Positions 1-10,700 of a stretch of 64,000 nucleotides of DNA are shown one piece after another (the stretch's first letter is position 1; each line of letters opens with the position of its first letter). The DNA lies in NCBI RefSeq assembly GCF_002150505.1, contig NZ_MSSV01000009.1, forward strand, positions 1 to 64,000, in the 5' to 3' direction. The notes under the pieces are model-generated. The model searched no databases and was not told the origin of the DNA. It was given only the letters and a program-made list of their open reading frames with translations. This DNA is from Algoriphagus ratkowskyi. Lineage in GTDB: Bacteria > Bacteroidota > Bacteroidia > Cytophagales > Cyclobacteriaceae. The translations under genes and the position numbers were made by a program.

Positions 1-3
1 ATT

Positions 4-1062
4 TTATATTTTAAATTCATTAACTGTCTGGCCTTTGAGGACTTCCAGCTTGATTTCATAAGTCCTGCTTTCTCCAGGTTTCAACAAAATCAACGTTCCA
101 TTTTCACGTGCTGCTGCTTGTCCGATTGGAGGATTTGTAGCTGGCTCTAGCGCTGTTACGTATTCATTTTTGCCCCAGTGCTGCCAGTTGATTAACCATG
201 GCATCTGCTTCTTGGAAAATGAAATACTCAAGCCAAGCTCCAAGTTATCATTCATATATCCACACGTGACCTGATCATTTTCATCAGTTGAAGGATCTAT
301 GAAAGCCACATCCTCTCCAAAAGCAGAATGCTCATCTAATGGAGCAGCACATTTGGTAAATCTATTTTTCTTGTTGAAATCAGATATAGAATCATCTGAT
401 TCTCTTTTCTGGATTTCTCCTTTCCAAACTATCCTAGTTCCATCATCGATCAGAGGCCATCCGCAATTGATATGATATAATACCATATGAGGTGCTGGTG
501 AATTACCACGATTAAAGACCTCATCTTTGATATTAATTTCCGCGGATCCGAGCCTTCCAGAGATGGTTCTTTTTACTTCTAAACTCGGTCCGAAAGTCGT
601 CGTCTCACGAATGATTCCTACGATTTCATAACTCAGATCTCCTGAATATATATCTGGCTGTTTGATGGAAATGAGTTCCGCAGGCGTATTGCTATAATTA
701 CCGTGCAATCCACGACTTCCAGTTTCATCCGAATTAGGTGGTCCCATGGAAGCAATCCCACAGGTGGTCAATAACCCTCCACCGAATGTCCTCAACCAAT
801 CTATACCTTGGTTAGAAAAAGGCTGAGCAGCAATGTGTCCCGCATTACTGATCCAAGATAAGCTATGCTCATTATGAAATGCGTCCAAAATATCCATTCC
901 CCGGTCCAACACGACTTTAAATCGAAGGCCGGCTCCGGTATTAATCCAGGCTATTCGGGTTCCGCGTCCAGCTCCATTGTCTAGTACGGAAGTTTCTATT
1001 CCGCCTAGCTGTCGGAAATTGGACAATTTATCTTTCCAAGTGGATGGATCTGAGAGGTTCAT
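4..1062 (-). CDS. DUF4432 family (aldose 1-epimerase-like) protein
   Basis: A 352-residue protein of the DUF4432 family, which has the galactose-mutarotase type beta-sandwich fold. Members are thought to bind or epimerise sugars, but no reaction is established for this one. Visible family blocks are GLHGNYSN at about residue 118 and HINCGWPL at about 197. There is no signal peptide, so it is probably cytoplasmic. The reading frame stays open to an ATG at 1221, but a hairpin with a T-run (1192-1223, minus strand) that looks like the terminator of the upstream gene lies across that start. I therefore place the start at the ATG at 1060-1062. The stop is three bases from the window edge. Proximity to the SusC/SusD region suggests sugar metabolism; that is inference. 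Confidence 0.8.
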   Translation of the reverse strand: MNLSDPSTWKDKLSNFRQLGGIETSVLDNGAGRGTRIAWINTGAGLRFKVVLDRGMDILDAFHNEHSLSWISNAGHIAAQPFSNQGIDWLRTFGGGLLTTCGIASMGPPNSDETGSRGLHGNYSNTPAELISIKQPDIYSGDLSYEIVGIIRETTTFGPSLEVKRTISGRLGSAEINIKDEVFNRGNSPAPHMVLYHINCGWPLIDDGTRIVWKGEIQKRESDDSISDFNKKNRFTKCAAPLDEHSAFGEDVAFIDPSTDENDQVTCGYMNDNLELGLSISFSKKQMPWLINWQHWGKNEYVTALEPATNPPIGQAAARENGTLILLKPGESRTYEIKLEVLKGQTVNEFKI

Positions 1063-1191
1063 TCTTAGGTTTGAGACTAGTGTGTAATCTATTAAAAAGG
1101 CCTTCCGACACTGTCCTGCCCTATATGGGTCGAGTGCGTAAGCAAGTGTTAATTTATAAAAATTGTAAGGGACAAATATGCCGTTAATAAA

Positions 1192-1223
1192 AAATGGCCT
1201 ATGTAATTCAACATAGACCATTT
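1192..1223 (-). terminator. Rho-independent terminator after the 225-residue hypothetical gene
   Basis: On the minus strand two near-perfect 13-base arms (AAATGGTCTATGT / ACATAGGCCATTT, one mismatch) enclose a 6-base loop and are followed by a run of six Ts. It lies 48 bases downstream of the stop at 1271 and argues against a DUF4432 start at 1221. Confidence 0.7.
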
Positions 1224-1270
1224 AGATATAAAATATTATTTTGTCAAGTGACGAAAACTAATGCAAAACC

Positions 1271-1948
1271 TCAATCCTCACTCTCATCTTCCTCAAAAAG
1301 AATCACCTCGGCATCAAACTCTGCTTCTATAAACTCATCTCTAGCAATCCAATATTCCGATGTGATAAGCTGATATTGCCCCCCTTCAATTTTTCTCAAA
1401 ACCCAAATAATTGAATTTGCTTCTTCAAATTTGACTTTACCTTCCAAGTGGTCTGAGAAAAGGCGTTTGATCAAATTGCTATCCTTTAGCGTATGTTGCA
1501 ATGCTTTCAAAACAATCTCTTTGGTAATTTCTTCAGCATCGTCACCTTCATTACTAATTTCCAATTCAGCGATAGTTGCTTTGGCACTTGGAAATGTACC
1601 ATTATACGCCTTGTGCAATAGCTGGTTAATATTAAAAAGCTGATGATGCAGACCAATTTCCGGATATTCCTCAGAGATTTTATCCAGCAGCATATCATGC
1701 GACATTTGATCTATTTGTCTTTCATTGAGAGTTTCGGAAAGTCTATAGTCAAGCAGTATCGCTGCAGCTTCAGCTGGTTCAAAATCAGAAATAGCCATAT
1801 TGAGCAATTCCTTTAGCTCCGCAGGATTGGAATTGGAAGCATCTGGAAAACCAAATCGATCGAGCAACTCTACTAAATCTTGATTGCTCCAACTTCCCGG
1901 TAATTCATCTACTGTTTTTACACTGTTAATGATAATATGGTAATTCAT
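1271..1948 (-). CDS. Hypothetical acidic protein, 225 residues
   Basis: I do not recognise this family. The protein has no signal peptide or membrane segment and is strongly acidic, with clustered Glu/Asp throughout and an EEDESED tail, so it should be soluble and cytoplasmic. Secondary structure looks mostly helical (for example ATIAELEISNEG and EEITKEIVLKALQHTLKD). It opens with MNYHIIINSVKTVDELPGSW, a plausible short beta strand followed by helices. It is monocistronic: a terminator follows at 1192-1223, and the upstream 568 bp contain only repeats and hairpins. A shadow frame on the opposite strand is shorter and has no coding character. It is real on length and composition; function is unknown. 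Confidence 0.7.
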   Translation of the reverse strand: MNYHIIINSVKTVDELPGSWSNQDLVELLDRFGFPDASNSNPAELKELLNMAISDFEPAEAAAILLDYRLSETLNERQIDQMSHDMLLDKISEEYPEIGLHHQLFNINQLLHKAYNGTFPSAKATIAELEISNEGDDAEEITKEIVLKALQHTLKDSNLIKRLFSDHLEGKVKFEEANSIIWVLRKIEGGQYQLITSEYWIARDEFIEAEFDAEVILFEEDESED

Positions 1949-2349
1949 AAGAATGGTTGTGGTTTTAAATAAAATTGATTTCTGATTCGCTAGAAAAAGG
2001 TAAGGCTAGCTAATCTTTCCATAGTTTTCTTAACGCAGGTTCTACGGCAAGCGTTCGGGTGAGGAAGTAGATCACCCGTCAAAAATGATAAAATCAGGTG
2101 CTAACTAACTCATCACAAGAGTTAGATTCAGATATGTTAATGTTTGTGAGTAAAATTGAATGGCTATGGTTTCCCTAGCAATTGGTTCAAGTCTTATAAC
2201 TAGGACTTGGGATATTAGAGTTTTCAGACTGCTTTATAAAGAATTGAAAAATAATTACAGAAAATTGAACACCATAATTAATCAACGATTTACTCAATTA
2301 CTACTTACTAGCTTTTTTCAGTCAGGAGACTGCATTGATGTGAGTCAAA

Positions 2350-2370
2350 GCCTGCCTGTTGCAGGCAGGT
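2350..2370 (+). repeat. REP-like palindrome GCCTGCCTG, copy 1
   Basis: GCCTGCCTG and CAGGCAGG arms form a hairpin. The copy is followed by TCTGAAGACTTAAAC, matching the flank of the copy at 2470. Three copies in the same orientation lie in this window. Confidence 0.7.
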
Positions 2371-2422
2371 CTGAAGACTTAAACTAGTGATCTTCTAACT
2401 TGAACTAGCTAGTAAAATAAAA

Positions 2423-2454
2423 AAATGGCCCATATTTTTCAACATGGGCCATTT
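2423..2454 (-). terminator. Terminator after the DUF1080 gene
   Basis: Perfect 11-bp arms AAATGGCCCAT and ATGGGCCATTT enclose a 10-base loop. On the minus strand the hairpin is followed by a T-rich run, 63 bases beyond the DUF1080 stop. Confidence 0.75.
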
Positions 2455-2469
2455 AAATATTGTTTCCAA

Positions 2470-2491
2470 GCCTGCCTGTCGTCGGACAGGC
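2470..2491 (+). repeat. REP-like palindrome GCCTGCCTG, copy 2
   Basis: A variant of the 2350 copy, with the inner stem replaced by CTGTCGTCGGACAG and followed by CTGAGGACTTGAACC. The flanks are conserved while the loop differs, as expected for a mobile palindromic element. Confidence 0.65.
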
Positions 2492-2516
2492 CTGAGGACT
2501 TGAACCAGATTTCCAA

Positions 2517-3320
2517 TTACTGCTTCAGCATCACTTCTTTAAACTGAACAATCATAGGTGGACCCACATGAACCTGAACACCTAAATAACCTGATGCAAG
2601 TCTATTGCTTGGATCTTCATCATGAACTTCAGACATCAACTGTCCATTCACAAAATGTTTCATCACATTGCCTTTTGCTACAATATGAATAGTATTCCAC
2701 TCACCTGCTTTAATCATAGCTCCTAGTTCTGCTCGATCGCCGATTTCATTTTCTACGGAAAGCCCTTTCCATGCATTTTTCTCAACAAATTCACGAACTC
2801 CAACTCCCTCTGGCTGAGATGTGATCTTAGTTTGCTGACCTCTATAAGCCAAAGTAGCACGCTTACGTTCTTCGTAATTCTGACCAGTGTATGTGTTTTT
2901 TCCGTCGATATCTGCTTGATAGCCTTTCAGTGCAAATGGTACATCTTCTACCATCTCACTTCTGTAATTTATACCTGAATTACCTCCTTCAGAAACTTTA
3001 AATTCAGCCTTCAGCTCAAAATCACCAGGTTGTCCACCTTGCCAAATCAAGAATGTATTAGCTTTCAATAGTGTTTCCGGCGTGATTTCACCAGTGATTG
3101 CACCATCTTTTACAGACCAATAAACCGGATTTCCATCCCAGCCATCTAGCGTTTTGCCATCGAATATGGATTTAAAACTTGCTTCTGATTCCGCGACAGG
3201 CTCTAAGATAGATTTCGATTTTTCAGTGGGTTGCTGGCAATTGGCTAATCCTATTACCAGCATTGCTCCTATACTGAGCGCTTCAATTCTTAGCCATTTT
3301 GATTTTATAAAATTTCTCAT
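2517..3320 (-). CDS. DUF1080 (3-keto-disaccharide hydrolase fold) lipoprotein
   Basis: A 267-residue secreted lipoprotein with an N-terminal hydrophobic segment and lipobox GLANC (Cys at residue 28). The rest is one DUF1080 / PF06439 concanavalin-like jelly-roll domain. Typical blocks are IFDGKTLDGWDG near residue 53, NSGINYRSE at about 113 and GEWNTIHIVAKGN near 206. Characterised relatives hydrolyse 3-keto-glycosides; the substrate here is unknown. Its ATG overlaps the end of the upstream cytochrome c dehydrogenase-like gene by four bases, so the two are almost certainly co-translated. This supports an oxidise-then-hydrolyse role on the cell surface or in the periplasm, which is inference. 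A terminator follows at 2423-2454. Confidence 0.9.
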   Translation of the reverse strand: MRNFIKSKWLRIEALSIGAMLVIGLANCQQPTEKSKSILEPVAESEASFKSIFDGKTLDGWDGNPVYWSVKDGAITGEITPETLLKANTFLIWQGGQPGDFELKAEFKVSEGGNSGINYRSEMVEDVPFALKGYQADIDGKNTYTGQNYEERKRATLAYRGQQTKITSQPEGVGVREFVEKNAWKGLSVENEIGDRAELGAMIKAGEWNTIHIVAKGNVMKHFVNGQLMSEVHDEDPSNRLASGYLGVQVHVGPPMIVQFKEVMLKQ

Positions 3321-6010
3321 TCTTGGGCTTGGGCTTTAGTTTGATAAACTGTATGATTTGGATTACCACCCGAAACCAGGTAAGCCATCAAATCCTTAAG
3401 TTCTTCGTCATTTAGACGATTGATCATACCTGGCATCATGACAGATATTTTTGAATCTTTCACAGTTGAGATATTCTTCTTCTCCACTTTACGTAGAACA
3501 TCTGGAGAGAATGGATTTTGGGAAACTGAATAGCTCGTTTCATCTTCATTGATGATTCTACCCATTACTGAACTTCCATCCTTCAACTCAAGTACACTTG
3601 CTACATATTGCTCTGATATCTCATCACTTGGATTGATAGTAGCTTGAAGAATATCTTTAGGAGAAAAACGAGTCCCTAATTGTGATAAGTCTGGACCAAT
3701 AACCCCGCCTTGACCCGCCATTGTGTGACAGGATAGACACTGAGATGCCGCATACATCGCTTTGCCTCTAGCCAAATCCCTTCCGCTCAAATCTGCCATC
3801 AAAGGCTCTGCTTCCTCTACTGTCCATCTTTTTCCTGGACCTTCTGGCTGGATGTCAGTATTAACAAGATCATTTCCATTTCCTGTAAGCATCGCTGCAC
3901 CAGAAAGTTCATTGTATTTATCAAAGTCTCCAGGAGCGACATGTTGCAGAGCCATTTTTCTAGCTCTATCAATAAATCCTACATAACTACGACCGCCTTT
4001 GTACTTGAAGGCATCCTGAATCCAAGTGAAATACTTCTCATGAAGTTCTGGAGTCCAACCAGTAGTGGCGCCACCAAGTACTGTAGCAAGGTAAGTTTGC
4101 TGAGCAGGCGGTACATTTGCCAGCATATTGGCGATATCCATTCCATACTGAGGGTTTCTCATAATCAAATCTTCAGATGAAGTGAAGGTCTTCTGGTAAT
4201 CCGGGTCATCCTTAGCATTATCAAGTAGAGCCAAGGTCTTTTCTACAGCAGTAGGAGCATCCAAATACACAAGAAGAACTGCCAAGGCACGATCAAGATT
4301 ATTGTTATTGGCAGGGAAATTAGCATCCAAATAAGCTACAAGATCAGATTTTAAAGAACCAGTTGGCTCTCCTTGTCTAGCAAGAATTAATTCAAAAGCT
4401 CTCAACAAATCCTGCTTTTCTTTTTCATTAAGCGAGCTGTAATCAATCCCCATCAGAGCTTGAAGCATAGGCGCTCCAGTTCCTTTGTCAGAATGTCTAG
4501 ACAATGCGATCATGGTCTGCGTGAGCACTACAGGATTTTTCTCCGCCAGCGCCTTTGCTTTCCATGAATTAATCGGTTGATGCTCCACAGCAATTCTCGC
4601 AGCATATTGTACGAATCTATCTTTATTAGTTAAGTTAGCCCAAGCCAAATCAAGTCCGGAAGCAGGAGCTCCAGGCACATGTAGCGCCTCAAGTTCACGG
4701 CGAGTTTTTGCCTCAGCTGGCAAATCAGCAACAGTCAACCCAGTTTCCTTCTCATCTATGTCACCATCATAATAAACTCTATATAAGTCCGACTCTAGTC
4801 TTCTACCACCTGTCATTAAGTACATAGCTCCATCTGGGCCAATAACTCCATCTGTAAGTGGGAGCGGAGAACCTGAAATAAACTCTTCCGCTTTAGCCTC
4901 ATAAGTTCCACCTTTAGGTGTCAAGGTCATAGAGTAGATGATACCAAAACTCCAGTCAAAGGCAAAAAGAGAGTTTCTGTATTTAGCAGGGAATTTGGAT
5001 CCTGTACCATACATCACATTGGTAGGTGATCCTTGACCAATATTTAAAGTAGCTGGCAAATTATCTGGATAATTCGGAGACCATTTTTGGTTACCAGTTC
5101 TCCAGCCATATTCACTTCCGCTGGTCACATGATTGATACGAGTAGGTCTATACCAAGGCATTCCAAAATCCCATTCCATGTCAGAATCGTAGGTAAACAA
5201 ATCGCCTACTTCATTAAATGCGATATCAAATGGATTTCTATATCCCGCTGAGACTAATTCCCAGTGTTTGCCTTCAGGATCTATATTTGCCACCCATCCA
5301 CCAGGTGCCATTCTGTTATTTGCGTGACCTCTTGGGTCCTTGATTTCCGGAAAAAGATTATCCTCTTGCCATACGTTTGGAAGTCTGTAACTATCCATCT
5401 CAGGAACATCCGTATGATTTCCCGCTACGATATAAAGAGATTGACCATCAGGAGAAAGTTTGATACTATGCGGACCGTGCTCGCCTGGTTGACCAGTAAA
5501 TTTTTTAATAGTTGTCACTGATTCATACTGATCATCGCCATCCAAATCTTGGATTCTATAAAGACCTGTACTTTCAGCGAACGTCTCATTCCCATTGTGA
5601 TTTACCATCACATAGATACTATTGAACGCATAAAGAAGTCCTTGCGCATAGCCCATTCCGACCTGTGGCTCGGCTACATTTCCTATTATGAGCCTCTCAA
5701 CAGTAGGCTTCAACGAATCTGAGCCAATTGCAGGAATGTCTAATCTGTATAGAAAGCCGTATTGATCAGCGGTTATCAAACGATTCTTATCATCAAAAGT
5801 CATGGCCACCCATGATCCTTCATCATTTTCTCCAGGACTTAGGAGATGCTCTGCCACAAACCCATCCGGGAGTTTGAGCTTGTCTAATTTAGGATTCCCG
5901 GTAAGCTGTCTTTGTTTGGTTTCTTCTCCTTTGTCTGTGTCACATGATACAGTGAAGAGTGCCACAGCTGATAGTAGAAAAAAACTCCTTATTGAGTATT
6001 TGAGTCGCAT
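3317..6010 (-). CDS. Beta-propeller dehydrogenase-like lipoprotein with C-terminal cytochrome c
   Basis: An 897-residue lipoprotein (lipobox TVSC, Cys at about residue 23). Residues 40-430 form a six-bladed propeller of the sugar/sorbosone dehydrogenase type, with GEHGPHSIKLSPDG and ISAGYRNPFDIAFN-like blocks. A helical, HEAT-like middle (about 440-720) follows. The C-terminal cytochrome c carries CLSCH at residues 758-762 and a Met-rich MMPGM at about 857 as likely axial ligand. Members of this architecture are annotated as PQQ-dependent sugar dehydrogenase-like or as cytochrome c proteins with a DUF7133-type propeller; substrates are mostly unknown. The 4-bp overlap with the DUF1080 gene suggests joint action on a glycoside. 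The SusC/SusD operon upstream ends in its own terminator, so this pair probably has its own promoter. Confidence 0.87.
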   Translation of the reverse strand: MRLKYSIRSFFLLSAVALFTVSCDTDKGEETKQRQLTGNPKLDKLKLPDGFVAEHLLSPGENDEGSWVAMTFDDKNRLITADQYGFLYRLDIPAIGSDSLKPTVERLIIGNVAEPQVGMGYAQGLLYAFNSIYVMVNHNGNETFAESTGLYRIQDLDGDDQYESVTTIKKFTGQPGEHGPHSIKLSPDGQSLYIVAGNHTDVPEMDSYRLPNVWQEDNLFPEIKDPRGHANNRMAPGGWVANIDPEGKHWELVSAGYRNPFDIAFNEVGDLFTYDSDMEWDFGMPWYRPTRINHVTSGSEYGWRTGNQKWSPNYPDNLPATLNIGQGSPTNVMYGTGSKFPAKYRNSLFAFDWSFGIIYSMTLTPKGGTYEAKAEEFISGSPLPLTDGVIGPDGAMYLMTGGRRLESDLYRVYYDGDIDEKETGLTVADLPAEAKTRRELEALHVPGAPASGLDLAWANLTNKDRFVQYAARIAVEHQPINSWKAKALAEKNPVVLTQTMIALSRHSDKGTGAPMLQALMGIDYSSLNEKEKQDLLRAFELILARQGEPTGSLKSDLVAYLDANFPANNNNLDRALAVLLVYLDAPTAVEKTLALLDNAKDDPDYQKTFTSSEDLIMRNPQYGMDIANMLANVPPAQQTYLATVLGGATTGWTPELHEKYFTWIQDAFKYKGGRSYVGFIDRARKMALQHVAPGDFDKYNELSGAAMLTGNGNDLVNTDIQPEGPGKRWTVEEAEPLMADLSGRDLARGKAMYAASQCLSCHTMAGQGGVIGPDLSQLGTRFSPKDILQATINPSDEISEQYVASVLELKDGSSVMGRIINEDETSYSVSQNPFSPDVLRKVEKKNISTVKDSKISVMMPGMINRLNDEELKDLMAYLVSGGNPNHTVYQTKAQAQE

Positions 6011-6145
6011 AGGTCAAATGTTAATGGATAGCAATAGTTAGATTTTAAATTGGTGAATAATTTCTCAATTCAGAAACCACTCATGAAATATACTAGGTAT
6101 TTATCTCCACAAAATCCTTCGATAAAGTAACTAGAGAGGCAATTA

Positions 6146-6193
6146 AATAACCCAACACCATAGACCGATATTTCATCTAGATGTTGGGCTATT
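6146..6193 (-). terminator. Terminator after the minus-strand SusC/SusD operon
   Basis: Arms AATAGCCCAACA and TGTTGGGTTATT (minus strand, one mismatch) enclose a 24-base loop and are followed by a weak T-rich run. It lies 18 bases past the SusD stop. Confidence 0.6.
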
Positions 6194-6210
6194 AAAAACT
6201 ATGTTTTATT

Positions 6211-7716
6211 TTAGAAATAAGGACTCAAATCTGATTCTGCAGCAGGATAAGCATAGAACTTTTTGATATTAGTAAATGCATTGCTCCTAGGAACTGCACC
6301 TGCGATAGGTGGATAGTAATAATCCAACGGATTTGCGATGATTCGCTGACCATAAGGAACGATGATTTCCTGTATTCGATCAGTTCTCACAATATCAAAC
6401 CAACGCTTATTTTCAAACGCAAGCTCAACTCTTCTCTCCTTGAAAATCGCCTCACGAAGTTCAGTTTGACCTGCTGCGGTTGAATTATTTAGCCCAGCGC
6501 GAGCACGAACCGTATTGAGATAACCTGCAGCTCCACCTTTTCCTTGCTCATTAAGAGCTTCTGCCATGAATAATAAGACTTCAGCATAGCGATAAACCAC
6601 CCAGTTTGTACCGGTGTTGTTATTCTGAGAGTGTTGCTTCGCATGCTTCTTTATGTATGGATAGTTCTTATCTGTTCTAAAACTCCCTGATAAAAACACA
6701 GTGCCGATTGAGGCATCTTTTCTTTTGTCACCCACCTCATAAGCTGCGATAATATCTGGGGTAGGAATATTATTTCCTTCTCCATCAATATTCTGCGGGT
6801 TACTTGTCCCCATGATTGGCTGCAATTCAGCAGCACTAATCGGTCTAGGCATAAATTGATAAATAAAATTACCATTTAGACCTGCTGCTCCTTCTATAAA
6901 CTGAACTTCAAATACAGACTCTGCATTATTTTTATTAGCAGTATTTCCAGGAAAAGCCAAATCATAACTACCCATCAACTGATAGCCGTGAGTCAATACT
7001 GGAGCTAAAATCTGCTCTGCTTCTGGCCACTTCTTTCTCTGGATATAGACATTTGCCAATAAAGTTCGAGCGGCTCCTTCAGTTGCTCTACCTGGAGTTT
7101 GAACTGCTTTTTTTGGTAATAATGAAACCGCTTCAATTAAATCCTTTTCAATCTGAGCATAAATCTCAGCTTCAGTAGACAAAGGCAATGCAGCTTCATC
7201 TCGCTTAGCAACTGGCGTTAGGTGAAGTGGCACACTGCCAAAATATCTAGCTAATTCAAAATAGGCATAGGCCCGCAAGAAAAGAGCTTGACCTTTCACA
7301 TTAGCCTTCGCAGCAGCTTCAAAATCCACGTCATCGATGAGGGCTAGAATTTGATTAGTTCGCGCAATTATTAAGTAATCCTGTCTCCATTGCTGTAATA
7401 CATGGCCATTTGCCGTTGTTCCATTAGATTCAGGCACTGAGAAATCCGCCAAATCTTCTTGATTGTCTGTTGCCCCAAAGAGTACATTTCTAGCATAGTA
7501 AGTGTTGTCAGAATGCATCTCAGAAAGCAGCCAAGCGCGATCATTTATAATACTTCGTAATGGTACATATGCAGCATTAACGGCTTGTTCGAAGTCAGTT
7601 TGGTTTTTATAAAAGGTGGCCGAGCTAAGCTGAGTCTCAGGCACAACCGTAAGGAAGTCTTCACAGCCAGTTAGCGCAAAAGATGCCACTAAGATGACTA
7701 AGATATATTTTTTCAT
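6211..7716 (-). CDS. SusD/RagB-type nutrient-binding lipoprotein
   Basis: A 501-residue SusD-like surface lipoprotein. The signal peptide ends in lipobox LTGC (Cys at about residue 18), followed by EDFLTVVPETQLSSATFY, the typical SusD N-terminus. The TPR-like core shows KGQALFLRAYAYFELARYFG and the C-terminal RagB/SusD block shows ERRVELAFENKRWFDIVRTD. SusD proteins cap the SusC channel and hold the ligand at the cell surface. It lies 45 bp downstream of the partner SusC gene, with no terminator between, so the two form one operon. A terminator follows at 6146-6193. The ligand cannot be read from the sequence. Confidence 0.97.
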   Translation of the reverse strand: MKKYILVILVASFALTGCEDFLTVVPETQLSSATFYKNQTDFEQAVNAAYVPLRSIINDRAWLLSEMHSDNTYYARNVLFGATDNQEDLADFSVPESNGTTANGHVLQQWRQDYLIIARTNQILALIDDVDFEAAAKANVKGQALFLRAYAYFELARYFGSVPLHLTPVAKRDEAALPLSTEAEIYAQIEKDLIEAVSLLPKKAVQTPGRATEGAARTLLANVYIQRKKWPEAEQILAPVLTHGYQLMGSYDLAFPGNTANKNNAESVFEVQFIEGAAGLNGNFIYQFMPRPISAAELQPIMGTSNPQNIDGEGNNIPTPDIIAAYEVGDKRKDASIGTVFLSGSFRTDKNYPYIKKHAKQHSQNNNTGTNWVVYRYAEVLLFMAEALNEQGKGGAAGYLNTVRARAGLNNSTAAGQTELREAIFKERRVELAFENKRWFDIVRTDRIQEIIVPYGQRIIANPLDYYYPPIAGAVPRSNAFTNIKKFYAYPAAESDLSPYF

Positions 7717-7761
7717 TATGTTTTCTTATTTAGGTGAATAAATGAGGTGGAATACTTCCGC

Positions 7762-10700
7762 TTAGAAAGTAACATTGACACCAAAAGTGATCGTACGTGG
7801 TACTGGATAGGATCCCAAGTCAACACCTTGACTTAAATTACCTCCATCTCCTTGACCATTACCTTGCATACTGACTTCTGGGTTTGACCCTCCCCAATAG
7901 CTCGTAAGCACCCACACATTCTGAGCAGAACCGTAAATTCTAGCTGACTTAAATGTTTTAGGTAAATTTTTGAAAGTGTAGCCTACCGTGATATTTCTTA
8001 TTGTAAAATAAGATGCATCGTAAACAAAATTGCTATTGTTCCAGTCACGCTCAATTCCTGTCACGTTACCTCCACCTACTGTGGTACCGAAGATTCCGTC
8101 ACCTGGATCTTCTGGAGATCTAAAGCGATTTTTGACTTTTGCCACCATATTAAAAACGCCGTCTAGGTTTGCCGTAGAATAAAGGTGTCTCATGTATAAC
8201 TGATTTCCTTCAGATCCTGAAGCTGTGATACTTGCATCCCAATTTTTGTAGGCAAAATTATTGATTATACCATAGGTGAAATCTGGAAATGGATTACCGA
8301 TGATTGTTCTGTCATCATTATCGCCACCATTAGTGATCACACCGTCTCCATTAATATCCTGCAGTTTGATACTTCCCACCGTAGATCGACCAGGCACTTG
8401 GGGTGAATTAGCTAAATCTTCTGCATTTGCATAATTCCCTAGTTTTACCAATCCATAAAATTGACCAAATGGCTCCCCTACTTTAGTGATATGCTGGCTT
8501 CCATATACTCTATCGATCCCGTCTGCCAATGCTATTACTTCATTTCTATTGAATGAAATGTTTGCATTTGTAGTCCATCTGAAGGCTCCTGTAGTATTTA
8601 CCGACGTAAGTGAAAACTCATGTCCCCAAAATTTAATTTCTCCAATGTTATCGTTGAAATTTGTAAAGCCCGACTCCTGCGGAATCTGTACAGCATACAA
8701 TAAATTGGTGGTGTTTTTAGTATAGAAGTCATATACGAATGTCAATCTATCATCCCATAACCCAAAGTCTAACCCAATGTCAAACTGAGTTGTAGTTTCC
8801 CAACCCAAATTTGTATTGCTTAATGAAGTCACACCAGCACCTGGGAAAACTGTATTTCCAAATGCCGCATTTATAGTATTATTGACCAAGGCATACTGCG
8901 TGTAATTACCAATGTTATTGTTACCAGTAACACCATAACTAGCTCTTAGTTTAGCAAATGAAACGGTAGAATTAGCGTTTAGGAATCCTTCGTCAGATAG
9001 CACCCATCCTAAAGAAGTAGAAGGGAATACACCCCAGCGATTATCTGCTCCAAAACGTGAAGATCCATCGCCTCTGACAGAAGCCGTAAATAGATATTTG
9101 CCTTTATAATTATAGGTAAGTCTAGAGAACAAAGAAGTTAGAGACCACTCGTTCACTCCAGAAATAGTACCACCACGGTTTATATTGATTGCTCCCTGAA
9201 TGGTAGGAAGTCGATCATCTGCATAGGTATCAGCAGCTACTCTGGTACGATCTTGTCTGTACCTCTGATTTGAAAAACCAACTAAAGCCTCAAAATTATG
9301 ATCTCCAATACTTCTTCCATAGGTAGCAATATTTTCATTCAACCAAGATAACCCTTGATATTCATCGCGTACAGATGATGCCACAGTAGGAAGTGCCACA
9401 TTGATTCGATTGGTTGCCGTAGAAGGGTTGAAGTAAAAGTAATTAGAGTTATTAAGTTCTGCATTGAAGGTAGTCTTCAAAGAAAGTCCTTTGATAGGTT
9501 TCCATTCCAAATACGTATTCGCTAAAACATTGATTACTTTAGTTTCATTTGTGATTTCATCTGCTGACCTCAGCCAGTTGGGATAGGCAAAAATATTTCC
9601 TGTATTAGCAGGGAATCGGTTAAAGGAGGTCAAGGTTTTTCCATCTTCTTCATAAATCGGCATTACTGGCCATGTATGAAGTGCATTAAATATTAAACCC
9701 GTTCCACGATCACCATCTGTCTGCGGCGTATTGTCAACCACATAACTAGGTGCAATATTTACTCCTACATTAACTTTATCAGACACAGTATAATCTGTAT
9801 TCAATCGAAGTGAGAACCTCTCATAGTCAGTGTTTCTTACCACACCTTTCTGATCAAAATATCCCATGATAACTGCAGTATTAACTTTTTCCTTATTAGA
9901 GGTCACAGTCAGATTGTAAGAAGTGATTGGGGCAGTTTCCATCATAGCTCCATACCAATCATTATTCTCATTTCGGAAATCAGCAGGATTTTGAAAAATC
10001 TCTGGAACCGGCTGACCTGCATCTGTATAATATTCTTTCTTGAATTGCGCAAACTCCTCTGCATTTAGCATTTCCAATCTTCCTTTTTCTGGAACTGTCT
10101 GCCATCCAGTATATACGTTAAGATTAACATTGGTTTGTCCTACGCTACCTTTTTTGGTTGTAATCAAAATCACACCATTCGCAGCTCTAGAGCCATAAAG
10201 TGAAGTAGAAGCAGCATCTTTCAATACTGTAATTTCTTGAATTTCGTCTGGGTTCAAAGCGTTGATATCTCCGGTAATCGGAAAGCCATCAACTACGTAC
10301 AATGGCGAGCTACCTCCAGAAACAGAAAGCTGCCCCCTGATCCGAACATTCATCCCTTGTCCAGGCTTTCCTGTAGTTTGATTGATCTGTACTCCAGCCA
10401 ATCGTCCCTGTAGCTTCTGTGCTACGGAAGAAACCGGAAGATCTTTCAAATCTTTTTCACTTACAGATTGAATAGAACCTGTTACTTCTCGCTTAATCTG
10501 GCTACCATAACCTACAACGACTACTTCTGATAAATCTGAAGTGGAATAAGCAAGAGTAACGTTGATATTAGTACTGTTTGCATTGATCAAAACTGCATTG
10601 GTAGTAAAACCAACGAAACTCACTATTAATGTTTCGCCTACTGAAGCTTCAATACTGAATTCGCCATCTATATCGGTCACAGTTCCTTTCTGCGTACCCT

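Larger units (their letters stand above)
1949..2516. other. 568-bp intergenic stretch with hairpins and repeats
   Basis: No credible gene is seen. It holds a 7-bp inverted repeat CGGGTGA/TCACCCG (2056-2078), another, CTAACTC/GAGTTAG (2105-2125), two GCCTGCCTG palindromes (2350-2370 and 2470-2491) and a terminator hairpin (2423-2454). A 75-codon frame at 2160-2387 reads through one repeat and is not believed. Confidence 0.6.

Noticed and set aside
1063..1221. 53-residue N-terminal extension of the DUF4432 protein
   Set aside because: A terminator-like hairpin of the upstream gene covers the candidate start, and the extension has no family resemblance.
2160..2387. 75-codon plus-strand frame in the first long gap
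   Set aside because: Its end is a translated copy of a palindromic repeat, and it has no recognisable family or signal.
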